Positions 40,885 through 50,070 of a stretch of DNA of 64,000 bases are shown piece by piece. Positions within the stretch are counted from its first letter, which is position 1. Every line of letters starts with the position of its first letter. The notes under the pieces were generated by a model. It was not told where the DNA came from. It was given only the letters and a program-made list of their open reading frames with translations, and ran no database searches. The stretch comes from Ottelia alismoides (lineage: Eukaryota; Streptophyta; Magnoliopsida; Alismatales; Hydrocharitaceae): NCBI GenBank assembly GCA_037367405.1, contig JAZKJV010002958.1, forward strand, positions 372,001 through 436,000, in the 5' to 3' direction. The translations under genes and the position numbers were made by a program.

Positions 40885-41487
40885 TCACTCCCTCGGCGTC
40901 AGCGACCACTCTGCCGACGTTCGGCCATTGCCGCCGGCCACCTTCAGGCGCTTCTCCGCCAGATACGCCTCGGCGCGGGCAATGCCCTCGTGGTCGACCG
41001 CGCCATCGACATCGACGTCCGAACTCTGCGCCAGCAGGCGGGGGCGACGCAGCGTTGCAATCAACATCGCCAGCGCGTCGATCATCTCGATGATCAGCGG
41101 CGCGACCAGCGCCACGGCCGCAGCCGGTGCCAGCAGATCCGGGCGCCACCATGAGCGCGGCAGGAAATCCCGCCATCCCGTCACACCTGGCATCGTCAGC
41201 AGATGATTGCCGGCGATGGTTGCAACGCAGACCAGGCCGGCGACGATCAGCCACGACAGCCACTGCCTCGGCAGCCGGTGGCCGGGCTGGATGAAGATCG
41301 CTGCCACCAGCCCGATGGCCGCACCGAAATACAACAGGCGCTGGTTGGCCATCAGGAAATTCAGCGCCAGCTGCGATCGGTTTCCCTGCGCCCGCACTAG
41401 CAGATCGATCGACAGCCCGATGTCGTGGAGCGTACCGAACAGCCAGGCGAAGATGCCGGCGAGGGCGGTCAGGGCAAAGTAGCGCAT
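40885..41487 (-). CDS. Four-helix membrane protein of unknown function
   Basis: 200 residues, intact, ATG 41487. Helices at about 2-20, 45-68, 78-96 and 118-142 (LLAPAAAVALVAPLIIEMID). The last 50 residues are soluble and include SSDVDVDGAVDHEG and an acidic end. Not recognised as a known transporter or enzyme. No signal peptide cleavage site is apparent. Confidence 0.65.
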   Translation of the reverse strand: MRYFALTALAGIFAWLFGTLHDIGLSIDLLVRAQGNRSQLALNFLMANQRLLYFGAAIGLVAAIFIQPGHRLPRQWLSWLIVAGLVCVATIAGNHLLTMPGVTGWRDFLPRSWWRPDLLAPAAAVALVAPLIIEMIDALAMLIATLRRPRLLAQSSDVDVDGAVDHEGIARAEAYLAEKRLKVAGGNGRTSAEWSLTPRE

Positions 41488-41913
41488 GTCGTCATTCCAG
41501 CTCGGTTCGTTGAACGGTTCTCTGCTCCCGATTCAAACACTCCCGGGGCCGGCAAGCAACCACAACCGGCTTTGCGGCGTCCGGTTCGGACGTCGGGTGT
41601 TCTACCGTCAATCCCGCACAGTGCCTGTCGCCGCGAAGGCTGCGACGCGAATCCTCACTAGGACTGGCGATCGGACGTTGCGGGTTCAGGCGAAGACACG
41701 AGTCCAACCGCCGTCTGGATGCCAGCCTGCGCTGGCATGACGAAACTGCGGCGACGATAGTGCGACGCAACCGTCACGGCAGCTTGCTTCGCTCCCGTCT
41801 TGCAGAAAAAATCGGGACAGACCTCGAAATCGCGGGAAGACATCAAGCACTGTGGGAGCGAGCGCAGCTCGCGAACGGGGTGGCGCCAATTCATTCGCGA
41901 GCTGCGCTCGCTC
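41488..41913. other. Intergenic repeat stretch
   Basis: No gene found. Contains a small palindrome of the GATGCCAGCCTGCGCTGGCA family at 41718-41740 and the REP pair at 41852-41917, whose right end overlaps the stop of the next minus-strand gene. Confidence 0.6.
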
Positions 41914-41917
41914 CTAC
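41852..41917. repeat. REP pair (type A, inverted)
   Basis: Units at 41852-41875 and 41894-41917 with an 18-base spacer; the right unit's CTA (41914-41916) is the stop codon of the beta-helix gene. Confidence 0.92.
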
Positions 41918-43842
41918 GGTTGCGGCAGCGTTATCCGCAGCGCGGCGTTCCACCACAGGCCACGCTGACCGGGAATGACATCGACATCGTCGAAGGCTGC
42001 TGCGCCGGAGCCCTTGTCGACCAGCACACCCGGATCGGTTGGACTGATCACTCGTCGATTGATCGTCACCGAGTCGATGTAGAGATTCCGATCCTCCTCG
42101 CCGACGATCCCGTCATTGGTAAACACCACGTCGACGCGCTGGATCGGATCGGTGAAAGCGATCGGGAACGCATACTCGATCAGGTCGGAGGAATCGACCA
42201 CGGCCGTGCCGATCGGGTTGCCGTTGACCCGAACCTCCATCGTTGCGCCGATGCCGGCGGCGATCGAGGCCGCGGCGCGAACCGTCACCAGTGGCGGGGG
42301 TCCTTCAATCGGCTCACCGACGCCGGGATACTCATGGGCACCGACATCGACGGCCTCGCCGCTGATGCGTGGCAGGCCGCCGAGATCGCGGGTCACCTCC
42401 GGCGGCAGTGCCACCGCCGTGCAGCCTGCCGGGCTCGCCGCGTCGCAGATCTCGCGAATGCCGGCATCGACGGCCGGGGAGGTTGCCGCAGCAATCGAGA
42501 AGTCCGCCGCCGCCGGATCCGTGCTCACGGCCTTGATCGCGATCTCCAGCGGCGTGACCCCGACCAGGTTGCTGTTGCTGCCCTTGCGCAGCTGCATCAG
42601 GTCGGTGGTGATGGACAGATACGGCGCGCCAGTGAAATCCCTGATCAGCGGTGCATTGCCGACGAAAACGTTGTTGGTATACACGATGTCGCTCAATGCG
42701 CATTCGCCAGCGAAGTTCGTCGCCACCGCCGGTGCATTGCTGGTCGCCCACACCAGGTTGTTGGCGAACCGGACGTCCGAGGTTGCCCCTGTCGGCCAGC
42801 AGCTCACCGACAGATCGCCGAGCCGATGCACCACGCCATTGCCGTACAGCGTGTTGTTGAGCACGTCGGCATGGCTGGAGTTGAAGACGTGCACGCCGCC
42901 ACCGCCATTGTGGACGCAGAGATTGTTGGCGATCAGCGTGCGGTTGCCGTAGCCGGTGGCATTGAACAGATCGAGAATGATGCAGTTGCCGTCGCTGGCG
43001 ACGATGCCGTTGTCGGCAATCACGTCGGCATCGCAACCGGGCTTAGAGCGCGTGCCGAAGACCTTGTTGCCGACGATGTAGTTCGCGTAGCCGCTGGCGT
43101 CGTCGCTGAAGCCGGCGGGATTCTCCAGCTTGTAGAAACTTATCGCACTGGCACAGAACGGATGCTGGTTGGCGCTGTCGCGGACCTCGTTGCCCTCGAT
43201 GCGCGCATGGGTGGCGCCGCCGAGGCCGATGGCGCTGCCGCCGACGTTCTCGATCAGATTGTTGCGCGCGACCACATGATGGCTGCCAGCGGAAAACTTG
43301 ATGCCGCCTTCCCAGGGCACCAGCGGGTCGTTCACGCCGATGATGTGGAAGCCCTCGATCCAGATATAGGAAGAGTTGCGGATGTCGAAGCCGCCGCTGT
43401 TGTCGTTGCTGGTGACGTCATTGACGATCACCGCGCCAAGCGGATTGTCCGCCAGCAGCTTGATGGTCAGCGGGCCGCCGCAGTTCGCATCCAGCATCGC
43501 GATCGCATTGCCGGCGCGGCCGGGTTGCCGCTCGTCCGGGGGCAGCGGGATGTCCAGGGCACTGGTGAGATAGCGGCCGTCGAGGAAGACGATGGCATCG
43601 CCACCGGTGATCTGCCCGTCCGAGCCATCACAGACCCTGCGGATGGTCTCGTTGATGCCGCCGGGTGCATCGCGATCGGTGCTGACCCCGACACCGCCGG
43701 GGGCGACGAAGTAGCTGCTGCCCTCGATGGGCGTCGCCGGTGCCGTCTGCGCTGCGATCGTGGCCATCAGGCTGGCCGCGAGCCCGCCGCGTGCGAGCCA
43801 GGATCGAACCGTCAGTGTCCCTGCCTGCTCCTTGAACCCCAT
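41914..43842 (-). CDS. Secreted right-handed beta-helix protein with C-terminal CBM60-like module
   Basis: 642 residues from ATG 43842 behind GGGGGCG. Signal peptide to about residue 28. Residues about 90-370 are Asn-rich parallel beta-helix (PbH1) coils: ARNNLIENVGGSAIGLGG, then NNLCVHNGGGGVHVFNSSHA and others. After DLGGLPRISGEAVDVGAHEY comes a domain VTVRAAASIAAGIGATMEVR ... VVFTNDGIVGEEDRNLYID, which fits the Ca-dependent xylan-binding module (CBM60-type). Probably a secreted polysaccharide lyase or binding protein; no catalytic residues can be named. Stop TAG is supplied by the REP. Confidence 0.82.
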   Translation of the reverse strand: MGFKEQAGTLTVRSWLARGGLAASLMATIAAQTAPATPIEGSSYFVAPGGVGVSTDRDAPGGINETIRRVCDGSDGQITGGDAIVFLDGRYLTSALDIPLPPDERQPGRAGNAIAMLDANCGGPLTIKLLADNPLGAVIVNDVTSNDNSGGFDIRNSSYIWIEGFHIIGVNDPLVPWEGGIKFSAGSHHVVARNNLIENVGGSAIGLGGATHARIEGNEVRDSANQHPFCASAISFYKLENPAGFSDDASGYANYIVGNKVFGTRSKPGCDADVIADNGIVASDGNCIILDLFNATGYGNRTLIANNLCVHNGGGGVHVFNSSHADVLNNTLYGNGVVHRLGDLSVSCWPTGATSDVRFANNLVWATSNAPAVATNFAGECALSDIVYTNNVFVGNAPLIRDFTGAPYLSITTDLMQLRKGSNSNLVGVTPLEIAIKAVSTDPAAADFSIAAATSPAVDAGIREICDAASPAGCTAVALPPEVTRDLGGLPRISGEAVDVGAHEYPGVGEPIEGPPPLVTVRAAASIAAGIGATMEVRVNGNPIGTAVVDSSDLIEYAFPIAFTDPIQRVDVVFTNDGIVGEEDRNLYIDSVTINRRVISPTDPGVLVDKGSGAAAFDDVDVIPGQRGLWWNAALRITLPQP

Positions 43843-44173
43843 TCTCACGCCCCCGTATATTGCGCCGCACAAGCATAACGGGCAGTCAACCGGATCAGAA
43901 GGAGATCCACATAAGTGATTGTCTGATTTAGCCCAGGAGATCTTCCGTGAAGTGATTTCTCAACAATGAAATCCTGGCCGCTGCGGCTCCCGGTGCTCGG
44001 GACGCCAGCGTCGGCTGGCATTCATCCCGGGTCACCGCGGCCAGGATTGCTGACTGGGGGAGTCGAGTTGAAATGGGGGGCGATAGCCAGATTCGGACTC
44101 AAACCGACTGCAGGAGCGAGCGCAGCTCGCGAACAGGGATGGCGGAAGGTTCCTTCGCGAGCTGCGCTCGCTC
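43843..44173. other. Intergenic stretch between the beta-helix gene and PEP-CTERM protein 3
   Basis: No gene seen. The first 70 bp are AT-richer and may hold the promoter of the beta-helix gene. A GCCAGCGTCGGCTGGC palindrome lies at about 44003-44018. The REP pair 44110-44177 closes the stretch. Confidence 0.5.
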
Positions 44174-44177
44174 CTAC
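44110..44177. repeat. REP pair (type A, inverted)
   Basis: Units at 44110-44133 and 44154-44177, 20-base spacer. The right unit supplies the stop of PEP-CTERM protein 3. Confidence 0.92.
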
Positions 44178-44926
44178 AGGGGCGTCATCGACGGGCGCCG
44201 CAACATTCCCAGCCCGCAGAGGGCCACCATCAACAATGGCAGGGCCGCCGGCAGTGGGACCGGCGTCAGCGACACACTGGCAATGCTTACCCTCGAGGAC
44301 GCGCGTGTGGTGTCATCGCCAAAGAAGATCAGATTCGGCGTGCGGTAGATGGGGACATCAGCCGAATAGTCATAAAGTGCGGTGTTGCCGAACGCGAATA
44401 CGCCATCGATGAAAAGGCTGTAGAGGTTGTCTTTCACCCGCAGCCGATAGCTGTGCAGCGCGCTGGTGGTAGTGAAGCTGATGCCAGGGCCCTGGACGAA
44501 GCGGTCCGGGTCAGCGGCGTTGTAGCTGTAGGCAAAAACCCGGTCCTGCCAGAAGGCGATCTCCACCGCCCTTGAGATCTGGCTGGAGATCATCAGCAGC
44601 GAGAAGCCGGCGCGGTTGGTGCTGCTGTGGGATTCCGAGATCACCCGCAGCGAGATAGTGAGATCGAAACCGGTGCTGGCATCCAGCACCGGTGCCCCCG
44701 GCAGGGCGTTCCCGGCGAGCAGCATGTTGCTGGTGGTGGTATCGAGCGTGTAGAGACCACCGGCCACTGACTGTGTCGTTCCCGGAAGTGCAGCCGAGTC
44801 CCAGCCTTGCCCAACTGGTGCCGTGCCCAGCGAAGCATCGTAAAGCGTCGCCGCCGGCGCGGCCATCGGTGACAACACTGCCGCAGCCGCGATCCCCGCC
44901 ACCGCCAACACCCTCGATATCCGCAT
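44174..44926 (-). CDS. PEP-CTERM protein 3 (lectin-like body)
   Basis: 250 residues from ATG 44926, which gives a clean signal peptide (MRISRVLAVAGIAAAAVLSP). The body resembles a concanavalin A-like sandwich: FDLTISLRVISESHSSTNRA, then RAVEIAFWQDRVFAYSY, and NLYSLFIDGVFAFGN. The tail is VPLPAALPLLMVALCGLG, then MLRRPSMTPL; it lacks the usual Trp and has only two adjacent Arg, so it is a variant. An in-frame ATG also lies at 44959. Stop TAG from the adjoining REP. Confidence 0.8.
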   Translation of the reverse strand: MRISRVLAVAGIAAAAVLSPMAAPAATLYDASLGTAPVGQGWDSAALPGTTQSVAGGLYTLDTTTSNMLLAGNALPGAPVLDASTGFDLTISLRVISESHSSTNRAGFSLLMISSQISRAVEIAFWQDRVFAYSYNAADPDRFVQGPGISFTTTSALHSYRLRVKDNLYSLFIDGVFAFGNTALYDYSADVPIYRTPNLIFFGDDTTRASSRVSIASVSLTPVPLPAALPLLMVALCGLGMLRRPSMTPL

Positions 44927-45121
44927 CGCAATCGCTCGCGTCGATGAACTCCCGCTCATGTTAATGGGTGCACGGCTGCCACGGGCAGGAACTTTGGCGT
45001 CTGGATCGCAGATCGTAAGCGAGCAAAGGCAAAGCGGCGTTCCGATTCGCCCCCGGATCTATCCCCGCAACGTCATGCCCGCGCAGCAGGTTGCCCATTG
45101 AAGCTCATCATCGCCAGCGCG

Positions 45122-45188
45122 GCAGCAGAAAGCGCAGCTTGCGAACAGCCATGGCGGAAACCTGTTTCGCGAGCTGCGCTCGCTGATA
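45122..45188. repeat. REP pair, partly degenerate
   Basis: Left unit eroded (AAAGCGCAGCTTGCGAA), right unit TTCGCGAGCTGCGCTCGCTG at 45165-45188. It lies inside the 526-bp gene-free stretch 44927-45452, which otherwise shows only the AT-rich promoter patch at its right end. Confidence 0.75.
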
Positions 45189-45370
45189 CGGACGCGCGGA
45201 TCGTCATCCGAGGAGGAATTGGGGGCAGTCCGCATTTTCGCCATCGCCCATGGCGAGCGGAGGGCCTGACCTCGAACCGTCTCTCGCGCCACGCCCGCCG
45301 CTGCTGGACGAACGGGGCAGGTCAGATGGATAGGGCCGGGCGTCAAAAAACTGGAACCTGTACGAATTTA

Positions 45371-45399
45371 TTGTGCAATCTAGAAATTAAGCGTATATA
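45371..45399 (+). promoter_or_regulatory. Candidate promoter of PEP-CTERM protein 4
   Basis: TTGTGC (45371-45376), 17 bases, TATATA (45394-45399), in the most AT-rich 90 bp of the region, about 50 bp ahead of the start codon. The spacing and boxes fit a sigma-70 promoter; this is inference from sequence only. Confidence 0.5.
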
Positions 45400-45452
45400 T
45401 CTGTCAAATAATAAAAAATCATAAACACTTAAAGTAAATTGGAGGTTCCCCA

Positions 45453-46100
45453 ATGCACACATATCGTCTTATCGGGCCGCTCGCGGCCCTGGCCCTGATA
45501 ACCCTGGCGGCTCCCGGGTCCGCCAATGCAGCGTCCGCAACCTTCAGCTATTCCGGGTTGCCGTTGAATTCGGACAGTAACGGTGGCGGCCAGCAACAAG
45601 CGCCATTCACCGGGGTCAGCAGTATCTCCGGCCAGTTCACCCTCGACTGCACCGGCCTCGGCAACGGCGACTGCGCCGGCCTCAGCTTCGCCGAATATGG
45701 CAGCAGGGTCACCGACTACAGCTTTTCCCTGTCAGATATCAATGCGCCGATTTCGCTGACCTTCGCCAACCGGGTCAGCGTGCCGTCCTTCCGCCTGGGG
45801 ACGGATGCGAACCGCAATCTGACCTTCTGGAACATCGTACTCAATACGACTGGTACAACGAACTGTCCAGCCAATGCGTCCATCTGCGCGATGGGCATTG
45901 CAGGCGGTGCCGGCCTGGTACTGCCGCCCTTCGACTTGGCGAATCTGGTGGTGGGCAACCAGTTGTCCGAAGCCTACAGCCAGGGCTCAGGCAGCTTCAC
46001 CACTGCGCCCGTTCCGCTTCCGATCCCCGTGCTGATGTTGATCAGTGGAATCGCGGCGATCGTTCCGCTGACCCGGCGGTCGTCATCAAGGCAGCGATAG
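45453..46100 (+). CDS. PEP-CTERM protein 4
   Basis: 215 residues, ATG 45453 with GGAGG 8 bases upstream. Signal peptide ends SANA at about 26. The body has Cys pairs (DCTGLGNGDCAG and NCPANASICAMG), unusual among the set. Tail VPLPIPVLMLISGIAAIVPL, then TRRSSSRQR: a divergent PEP-CTERM end with no Trp. Its AT-rich upstream region differs from the other PEP-CTERM genes. Confidence 0.78.
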   Translation: MHTYRLIGPLAALALITLAAPGSANAASATFSYSGLPLNSDSNGGGQQQAPFTGVSSISGQFTLDCTGLGNGDCAGLSFAEYGSRVTDYSFSLSDINAPISLTFANRVSVPSFRLGTDANRNLTFWNIVLNTTGTTNCPANASICAMGIAGGAGLVLPPFDLANLVVGNQLSEAYSQGSGSFTTAPVPLPIPVLMLISGIAAIVPLTRRSSSRQR

Positions 46101-46556
46101 CGTCGGCGGCAGGTGCCAACGTAAAGCGGGGGCAAATGCCAATTGCGGGGTGATGCGGGGCATCGCGCCTGTGCGGGAATGAAGGTGCCGAGCGATCGCG
46201 AATCGAGCCCAATCGTCCGATCGTTCAGGAGCGAGCGCAGCTCGCGAACAGCGATGGCGGAAGGCCCGTTCGCGAGCTGCGTGCAAGAAATCGGATCTGA
46301 CCCCACAGCGTCTTTGGAGACGTCAGCGGGAACGGAAGGAAATGGGGTCAGACCCCATTTACGGCAGGCATGGCATCGCAGCGGGAAAAATTGGGGGCGC
46401 GAGCGGATGAAGATCAACTCGCCGTCATGCCAGCGCAGGCTGGCATCCATGCGACCCTTGCGCGGCGACGATTCAGACCAGTCAGAAAGTAGCCATCCCT
46501 GGCCAATCGGGTGCCGGTGTCCCTCCCGCCACCACGATTCCGTAACGCTTTGAGGA
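46101..46556. other. Intergenic repeat stretch
   Basis: No gene. Holds a REP pair (46225-46282, right unit truncated after 13 bases), an AATGGGGTCAGACCCCATT palindrome near 46341-46360 and a GCCAGCGCAGGCTGGC palindrome near 46430. Confidence 0.65.
46225..46282. repeat. REP pair, right unit truncated
   Basis: Left unit GGAGCGAGCGCAGCTCGCGA intact (about 46228-46248); the right unit stops at TTCGCGAGCTGCG. Confidence 0.85.
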
Positions 46557-47219
46557 TTAGTGCCCGATGCGGCGTCTGCCGATGATCGTCAGCCCGGCAA
46601 TCGCCGAGACCATCAGCCATACCGCGGCCGGCAGCGGCACCGGGGCGGCGGCCTGCAGGTTGGCGACGGTCAGGTCCTTCCAGGTCCTGCCGTCGTCGGT
46701 CGAGAATCGCGCGGACTGGAATCCGTTGCAGCAGTTCTCCGCCCAGTAGAGATCGATCTGCGCCGGAAGGCCGTTGCCGCCGTAGCTCTCCGTGAGCAAC
46801 TCCGAGCTGTTGTTCCAGTTGAGGTTCCACCACAGATCGGAGGCATCCACATCCGAGGAATTCTGTGCGCCGTTCGTGTAGAGCGCTCCGCCGCGACCGG
46901 CATCGACCGCAAACTGGAAGCGCCATGTCGTGTTCTTTGGCGTCGTGAAGCCCACCCGCAGGTGCGAAAACACATCGTCAGCCCGTGAGGTCGTGGTGCC
47001 CAGCCCGCCCGGCACCACCACATTGGTAAACGTCGTCAGGCTTTGACTGGTAATGGGGCTCGCCTGCTCGTTCCACCAGCCGCGGTAGTTGCCCGGGCTT
47101 GGGATGCTGAAGTCGGTCATCAGCCGGGTTTCATATGTAATGGACGCCGCCAGCGCCGGCGCGCTGCCGACCAGCGTCATCACCGCAACCAGTGCAGCCT
47201 GCAAAAATTTCGCATTCAT
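46557..47219 (-). CDS. PEP-CTERM protein 5
   Basis: 220 residues from ATG 47219 behind GAGGGAG. Signal peptide ends APALA at about residue 24. The body is Trp/Asn-rich (LWWNLNWNNSSELL) with a Cys pair (ENCCNGFQSA) and SARFSTDDGRTWKDL, which looks like a beta-sandwich. Tail VPLPAAVWLMVSAIAGLT, then IIGRRRIGH. Surface-sorted, function unknown. Confidence 0.86.
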   Translation of the reverse strand: MNAKFLQAALVAVMTLVGSAPALAASITYETRLMTDFSIPSPGNYRGWWNEQASPITSQSLTTFTNVVVPGGLGTTTSRADDVFSHLRVGFTTPKNTTWRFQFAVDAGRGGALYTNGAQNSSDVDASDLWWNLNWNNSSELLTESYGGNGLPAQIDLYWAENCCNGFQSARFSTDDGRTWKDLTVANLQAAAPVPLPAAVWLMVSAIAGLTIIGRRRIGH

Positions 47220-47929
47220 GGCTCCCTCTCCCAATTCAGTTCATCGCAAGCTGCGACGAATTCGTTGTGGGATCAAATGCGAAAGTGGGGCCAACTCGAA
47301 AGAAAGTTACTTACTGATGACTTACAGATGTGACGATCGAAGGCCTGGGCTGAAGCGCAACTGAACAGGCATGCCTGGCCCCCCCATCGATGATCGCTGC
47401 GCCGATCGCTGGCGCTCAGCGGCAGCGAGCCTTCAAAGAATCGGAAAGAATCGCGGGCGGGCACCGCCATTCGACGAGCAGGCGGCAACTGATTACCGAG
47501 GATCTTTCTCCATCATTCCCGCGCAGAGCCTGTCCCCACGGAGGCGGGCGGGAATCCATACGCCGCCCAGGCGGAAGCAGAATGATCTGCCGTGCTGCCA
47601 ACTCGACGCTAGCATGGATGCCAGCCTTCGCTGGCCTGACGGACGGAGGGGGCCGAGGCGCTGCAATGGCCGACAGAAGCAATCCGTCTTTCCCGCGCAG
47701 AGCCTGTTCTTACGGCGAAATCGGGCTCATACCCCGATTTTTGCCAGTGAAGTTGTGAGGAATCTCGGTCAGCCCCCAGTTTACGGTGGCATATGGTGAA
47801 CCTGGTCCTGTCAGCCACGCAGAATCGGGACCCAGTTTGCGACACTCGACTACCCACCCAGGGCACTGGGCCATCGCGTGGCGGTATATTCCACATCGAT
47901 ACCAACAGCAACGACCACGGAGCAATTCA
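47220..47929. other. Long gene-free stretch with small palindromes
   Basis: About 710 bp with no convincing frame. Two CATTCCCGCGCAGAGCCTG-type repeats (near 47513 and 47690), a GATGCCAGCCTTCGCTGGC palindrome at about 47619 and an imperfect AATCGGGCTCATACCCCGATT hairpin near 47720-47742. No REP pair of the main type. Confidence 0.55.
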
Positions 47930-48551
47930 ATGATGTTTCCAGTATCCATGACCAAGGGAATTCGCCACCTCGCATTCGCATCGCTGCTGCTGAGTGGTCC
48001 GGCCGCCATGGCCGCCACCATCGTCGACACCGGCGCCGGGCCGGTCGGCATCGGAAATTTCTCGCCCACCTTGAACATCGAAAACGGCGTCGCCGCGGAG
48101 TTTTCAATCGCGCAGGCCTACACGATTACTGACGTCGAGGGTTGGCTCACGGCTACCGGCAGCACTGGTACCCTGACCGCGATCATCTACACCGATGGTG
48201 GTGAGGTCCCCGGCAGCCAGCTCTTCTCGCAGGCGTTTTCGGCAACCTCGACGGACTCCGGCTTCTACGGTGCACACGGCCTAAGCTGGCTGCTGCAGGC
48301 AGGCACCTACTGGGTGGCGTTCGAAGTCCTCACGGGGCAGACCTTCAACGGCGTGACGCCTGGCCCCAGCACCAGCCCGCTCGGCAACGAGGCAGTCAAA
48401 AACGTGCTCAACCCAAACTACGGCCAGTTCGACGCCGCGAACATCGGCGTACGCATCCAGGGCTCGCCGGTGCCGGTGCCCGCCGCGGCCTGGTTGCTCG
48501 GTTCCGCGCTGGTGGCTCTCGCCGGGGATCGGGCGCCGCCGCATGACCTGA
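47930..48551 (+). CDS. PEP-CTERM protein 6 (frameshift in the sorting tail)
   Basis: About 206 residues. ATG 47930 has GGAG 8 bases upstream. Signal peptide to about residue 28 (SGPAAMA). The body (GNFSPTLNIENGVAAEFSIA, GTLTAIIYTDGGEVPGSQLF) resembles the choice-of-anchor domains common in PEP-CTERM proteins. Tail VPVPAAAWLLGSALVALAG; then one extra G in a GGGG run near 48530 shifts the frame. In the corrected frame the basic end RRRMT is followed by TGA 48549-48551; uncorrected, the frame runs on for 55 unrelated codons. Confidence 0.83.
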
Positions 48552-48580
48552 CGGCGGATCAGCAAGGATTGAAGAAGAAG

Positions 48581-48607
48581 CTGCGCTGCAGCGGAGTCTT
48601 TTTTTTG
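48581..48607 (+). terminator. Likely terminator after PEP-CTERM protein 6
   Basis: GCTGC / GCAGC stem followed by GGAGTC and eight T, about 30 bp past the corrected stop. Confidence 0.6.
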
Positions 48608-48613
48608 CCAGAA

Positions 48614-48685
48614 CCTGTAGGAGCCTGCGCAGCTGGCGAACACCTCAGCGTCACGGCTGTTCGCGAGCTGAGCTCGCTCCTACAG
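48614..48685. repeat. REP pair (type B left, type A right)
   Basis: Left unit CCTGTAGGAGCCTGCGCAGC at 48614-48640; right unit TTCGCGAGCTGAGCTCGCTC at 48660-48683. From here to 49125 (440 bp) no gene was seen. Confidence 0.85.
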
Positions 48686-49125
48686 TCCGGGCCCGCGACA
48701 CGGCGGGAAGTTGGGTTCTGACCCTGCCATCTCACGGAAATGTGCGCTACTGCGCCAAAGCGATTCGGCGCTCCAGCGCAGGAAACAGCCCTGCGAGGAC
48801 CTTCTACGAGGGTGGATCAGGCCCCTCGCGTCACGGAGTTGGCATTCAGGCTGCGTCGAATCCTCACCAGAAGGTATAAAACTTCTCTCGCTGGGACCAC
48901 TTGGCGCCACGGCGGGTGACCGGCGGGCAATGAGCGGTGGTGGAGATTGACGGCATCGGTGGCGCGCGCGTCATGGCGGTGACGCGCGAGGCCGCCGGAT
49001 TGCGTGCACTAAAGATCCTCACCTAGAGTCGGATAAAGAGCGAAGCAATCGTCACCCACGCCATGTCAGGGCGGCGTGAACCAGTTTGTGTACGGATGGC
49101 ATCAGCCAAAGGAGTTGGAGGGCAT

Positions 49126-49749
49126 ATGAAGCACAGCATCCTCAAGTCGATGGCCGCGGCCGCCTGCCTGCTTGGCGCTAGCGCGGCAAACGCGGCGACC
49201 ATCTTCCAGGACAACTTCAACAGTGAAGCCCTGGAACTCAACGCCGCGCTCGACAACTGGAACGTCACCAGCGGAAGGGTCGACGTCATAGGCAACAGCG
49301 GATTCTTTGACCTGGTGCCCGGCAATGGCCGCTACCTGGACATGGATGGCAGCGACGTTGCCGCCGGCGCCGGAACCATTTTCACCAAGACAATCTTCAA
49401 CTTTACTGCCGGCACCACCTACACGCTGAGCTTCAGCCTGGCGGGCAACAACCGCAGCGCCGCGGCGGCGAACATCGCCCCGGGCTTCGACACGCTGTTC
49501 GCCAGCATCGGCACCAACACCCTGACCAGCAACGCATGGTGGCAGCAACCCTTCGCCACCTACACGCTCACCTTCACCCCCGGCGCGAACTTCGCGTCGC
49601 AGATCAGCTTCAGGGCCTTCGGCAACGACAGGCAGGGGCCATTGCTCGACAATGTCGTGCTATCGGCCGTACCGGTGCCGCCGGCGGTGTGGCTGTTGGG
49701 CACCGCGCTGGTTGCCCTTGCCGGCATCGGCCGCCGTCGATTGATCTGA
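49126..49749 (+). CDS. PEP-CTERM protein 7
   Basis: 207 residues, ATG 49126 with TTGGAGGG five bases upstream. Signal peptide ends ASAANA at about 23. The body begins IFQDNFNSEALELNAALDNW and contains FTKTIFNFTAGTTYTLSFSL, then LTFTPGANFASQISFRAFG, a jelly-roll/carbohydrate-binding style sandwich. Tail VPVPPAVWLLGTALVALAG, then IGRRRLI. A terminator follows after 26 bp. Confidence 0.88.
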   Translation: MKHSILKSMAAAACLLGASAANAATIFQDNFNSEALELNAALDNWNVTSGRVDVIGNSGFFDLVPGNGRYLDMDGSDVAAGAGTIFTKTIFNFTAGTTYTLSFSLAGNNRSAAAANIAPGFDTLFASIGTNTLTSNAWWQQPFATYTLTFTPGANFASQISFRAFGNDRQGPLLDNVVLSAVPVPPAVWLLGTALVALAGIGRRRLI

Positions 49750-49774
49750 CGGCAGCTCAGCAAGCATTGAAACG

Positions 49775-49798
49775 AAACCCCGCTGCGGCGGGGTTTTT
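49775..49798 (+). terminator. Rho-independent terminator after PEP-CTERM protein 7
   Basis: AACCCCGC / GGCGGGGTT stem with a three-base loop and TTTTT. Confidence 0.9.
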
Positions 49799-49809
49799 CA
49801 TGTCTGAAC

Positions 49810-49882
49810 CCTGTAGGAGCCAGCGCAGCTGGCGAACAAACCTTGCGCGGCGCCTGTTCGCGAGCTGCGCTCGCTCCTACAG
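49810..49882. repeat. REP pair (type B left, type A right)
   Basis: GGAGCCAGCGCAGCTGGCGA at about 49816-49835 and TTCGCGAGCTGCGCTCGCTC beginning 49857. Confidence 0.92.
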
Positions 49883-49904
49883 CATCGCCGCAGCCCGCGA
49901 TCGG

Positions 49905-49967
49905 GAAATTGGGGACAGACCCCATTTCCTGCGGCCGCGCGTAAATCGTGGTCTGTCCCCAATTTTC
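49905..49967. repeat. Inverted-repeat element of the AATTGGGGACAGACC family
   Basis: GAAATTGGGGACAGACCCCA at 49905-49924 and the inverse GGTCTGTCCCCAATTTTC at 49949-49966, 24 bases apart. The same arms border the composite elements at 52260 and 55530. Confidence 0.8.
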
Positions 49968-50070
49968 TACATCGAGGACAGGCGTCGCTCGGGATCGTGC
50001 GTCGCCGCCACGGTCTCGCTCGACATTGACTCGGGCCCGTTCCGGCAGCGGCTCTTCGGAGCGAGCGCAT

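Noticed and set aside
41800..43878. Plus-strand open frame of 692 codons
   Set aside because: Antisense of the beta-helix gene; no motif, no ribosome site, composition typical of shadow frames.
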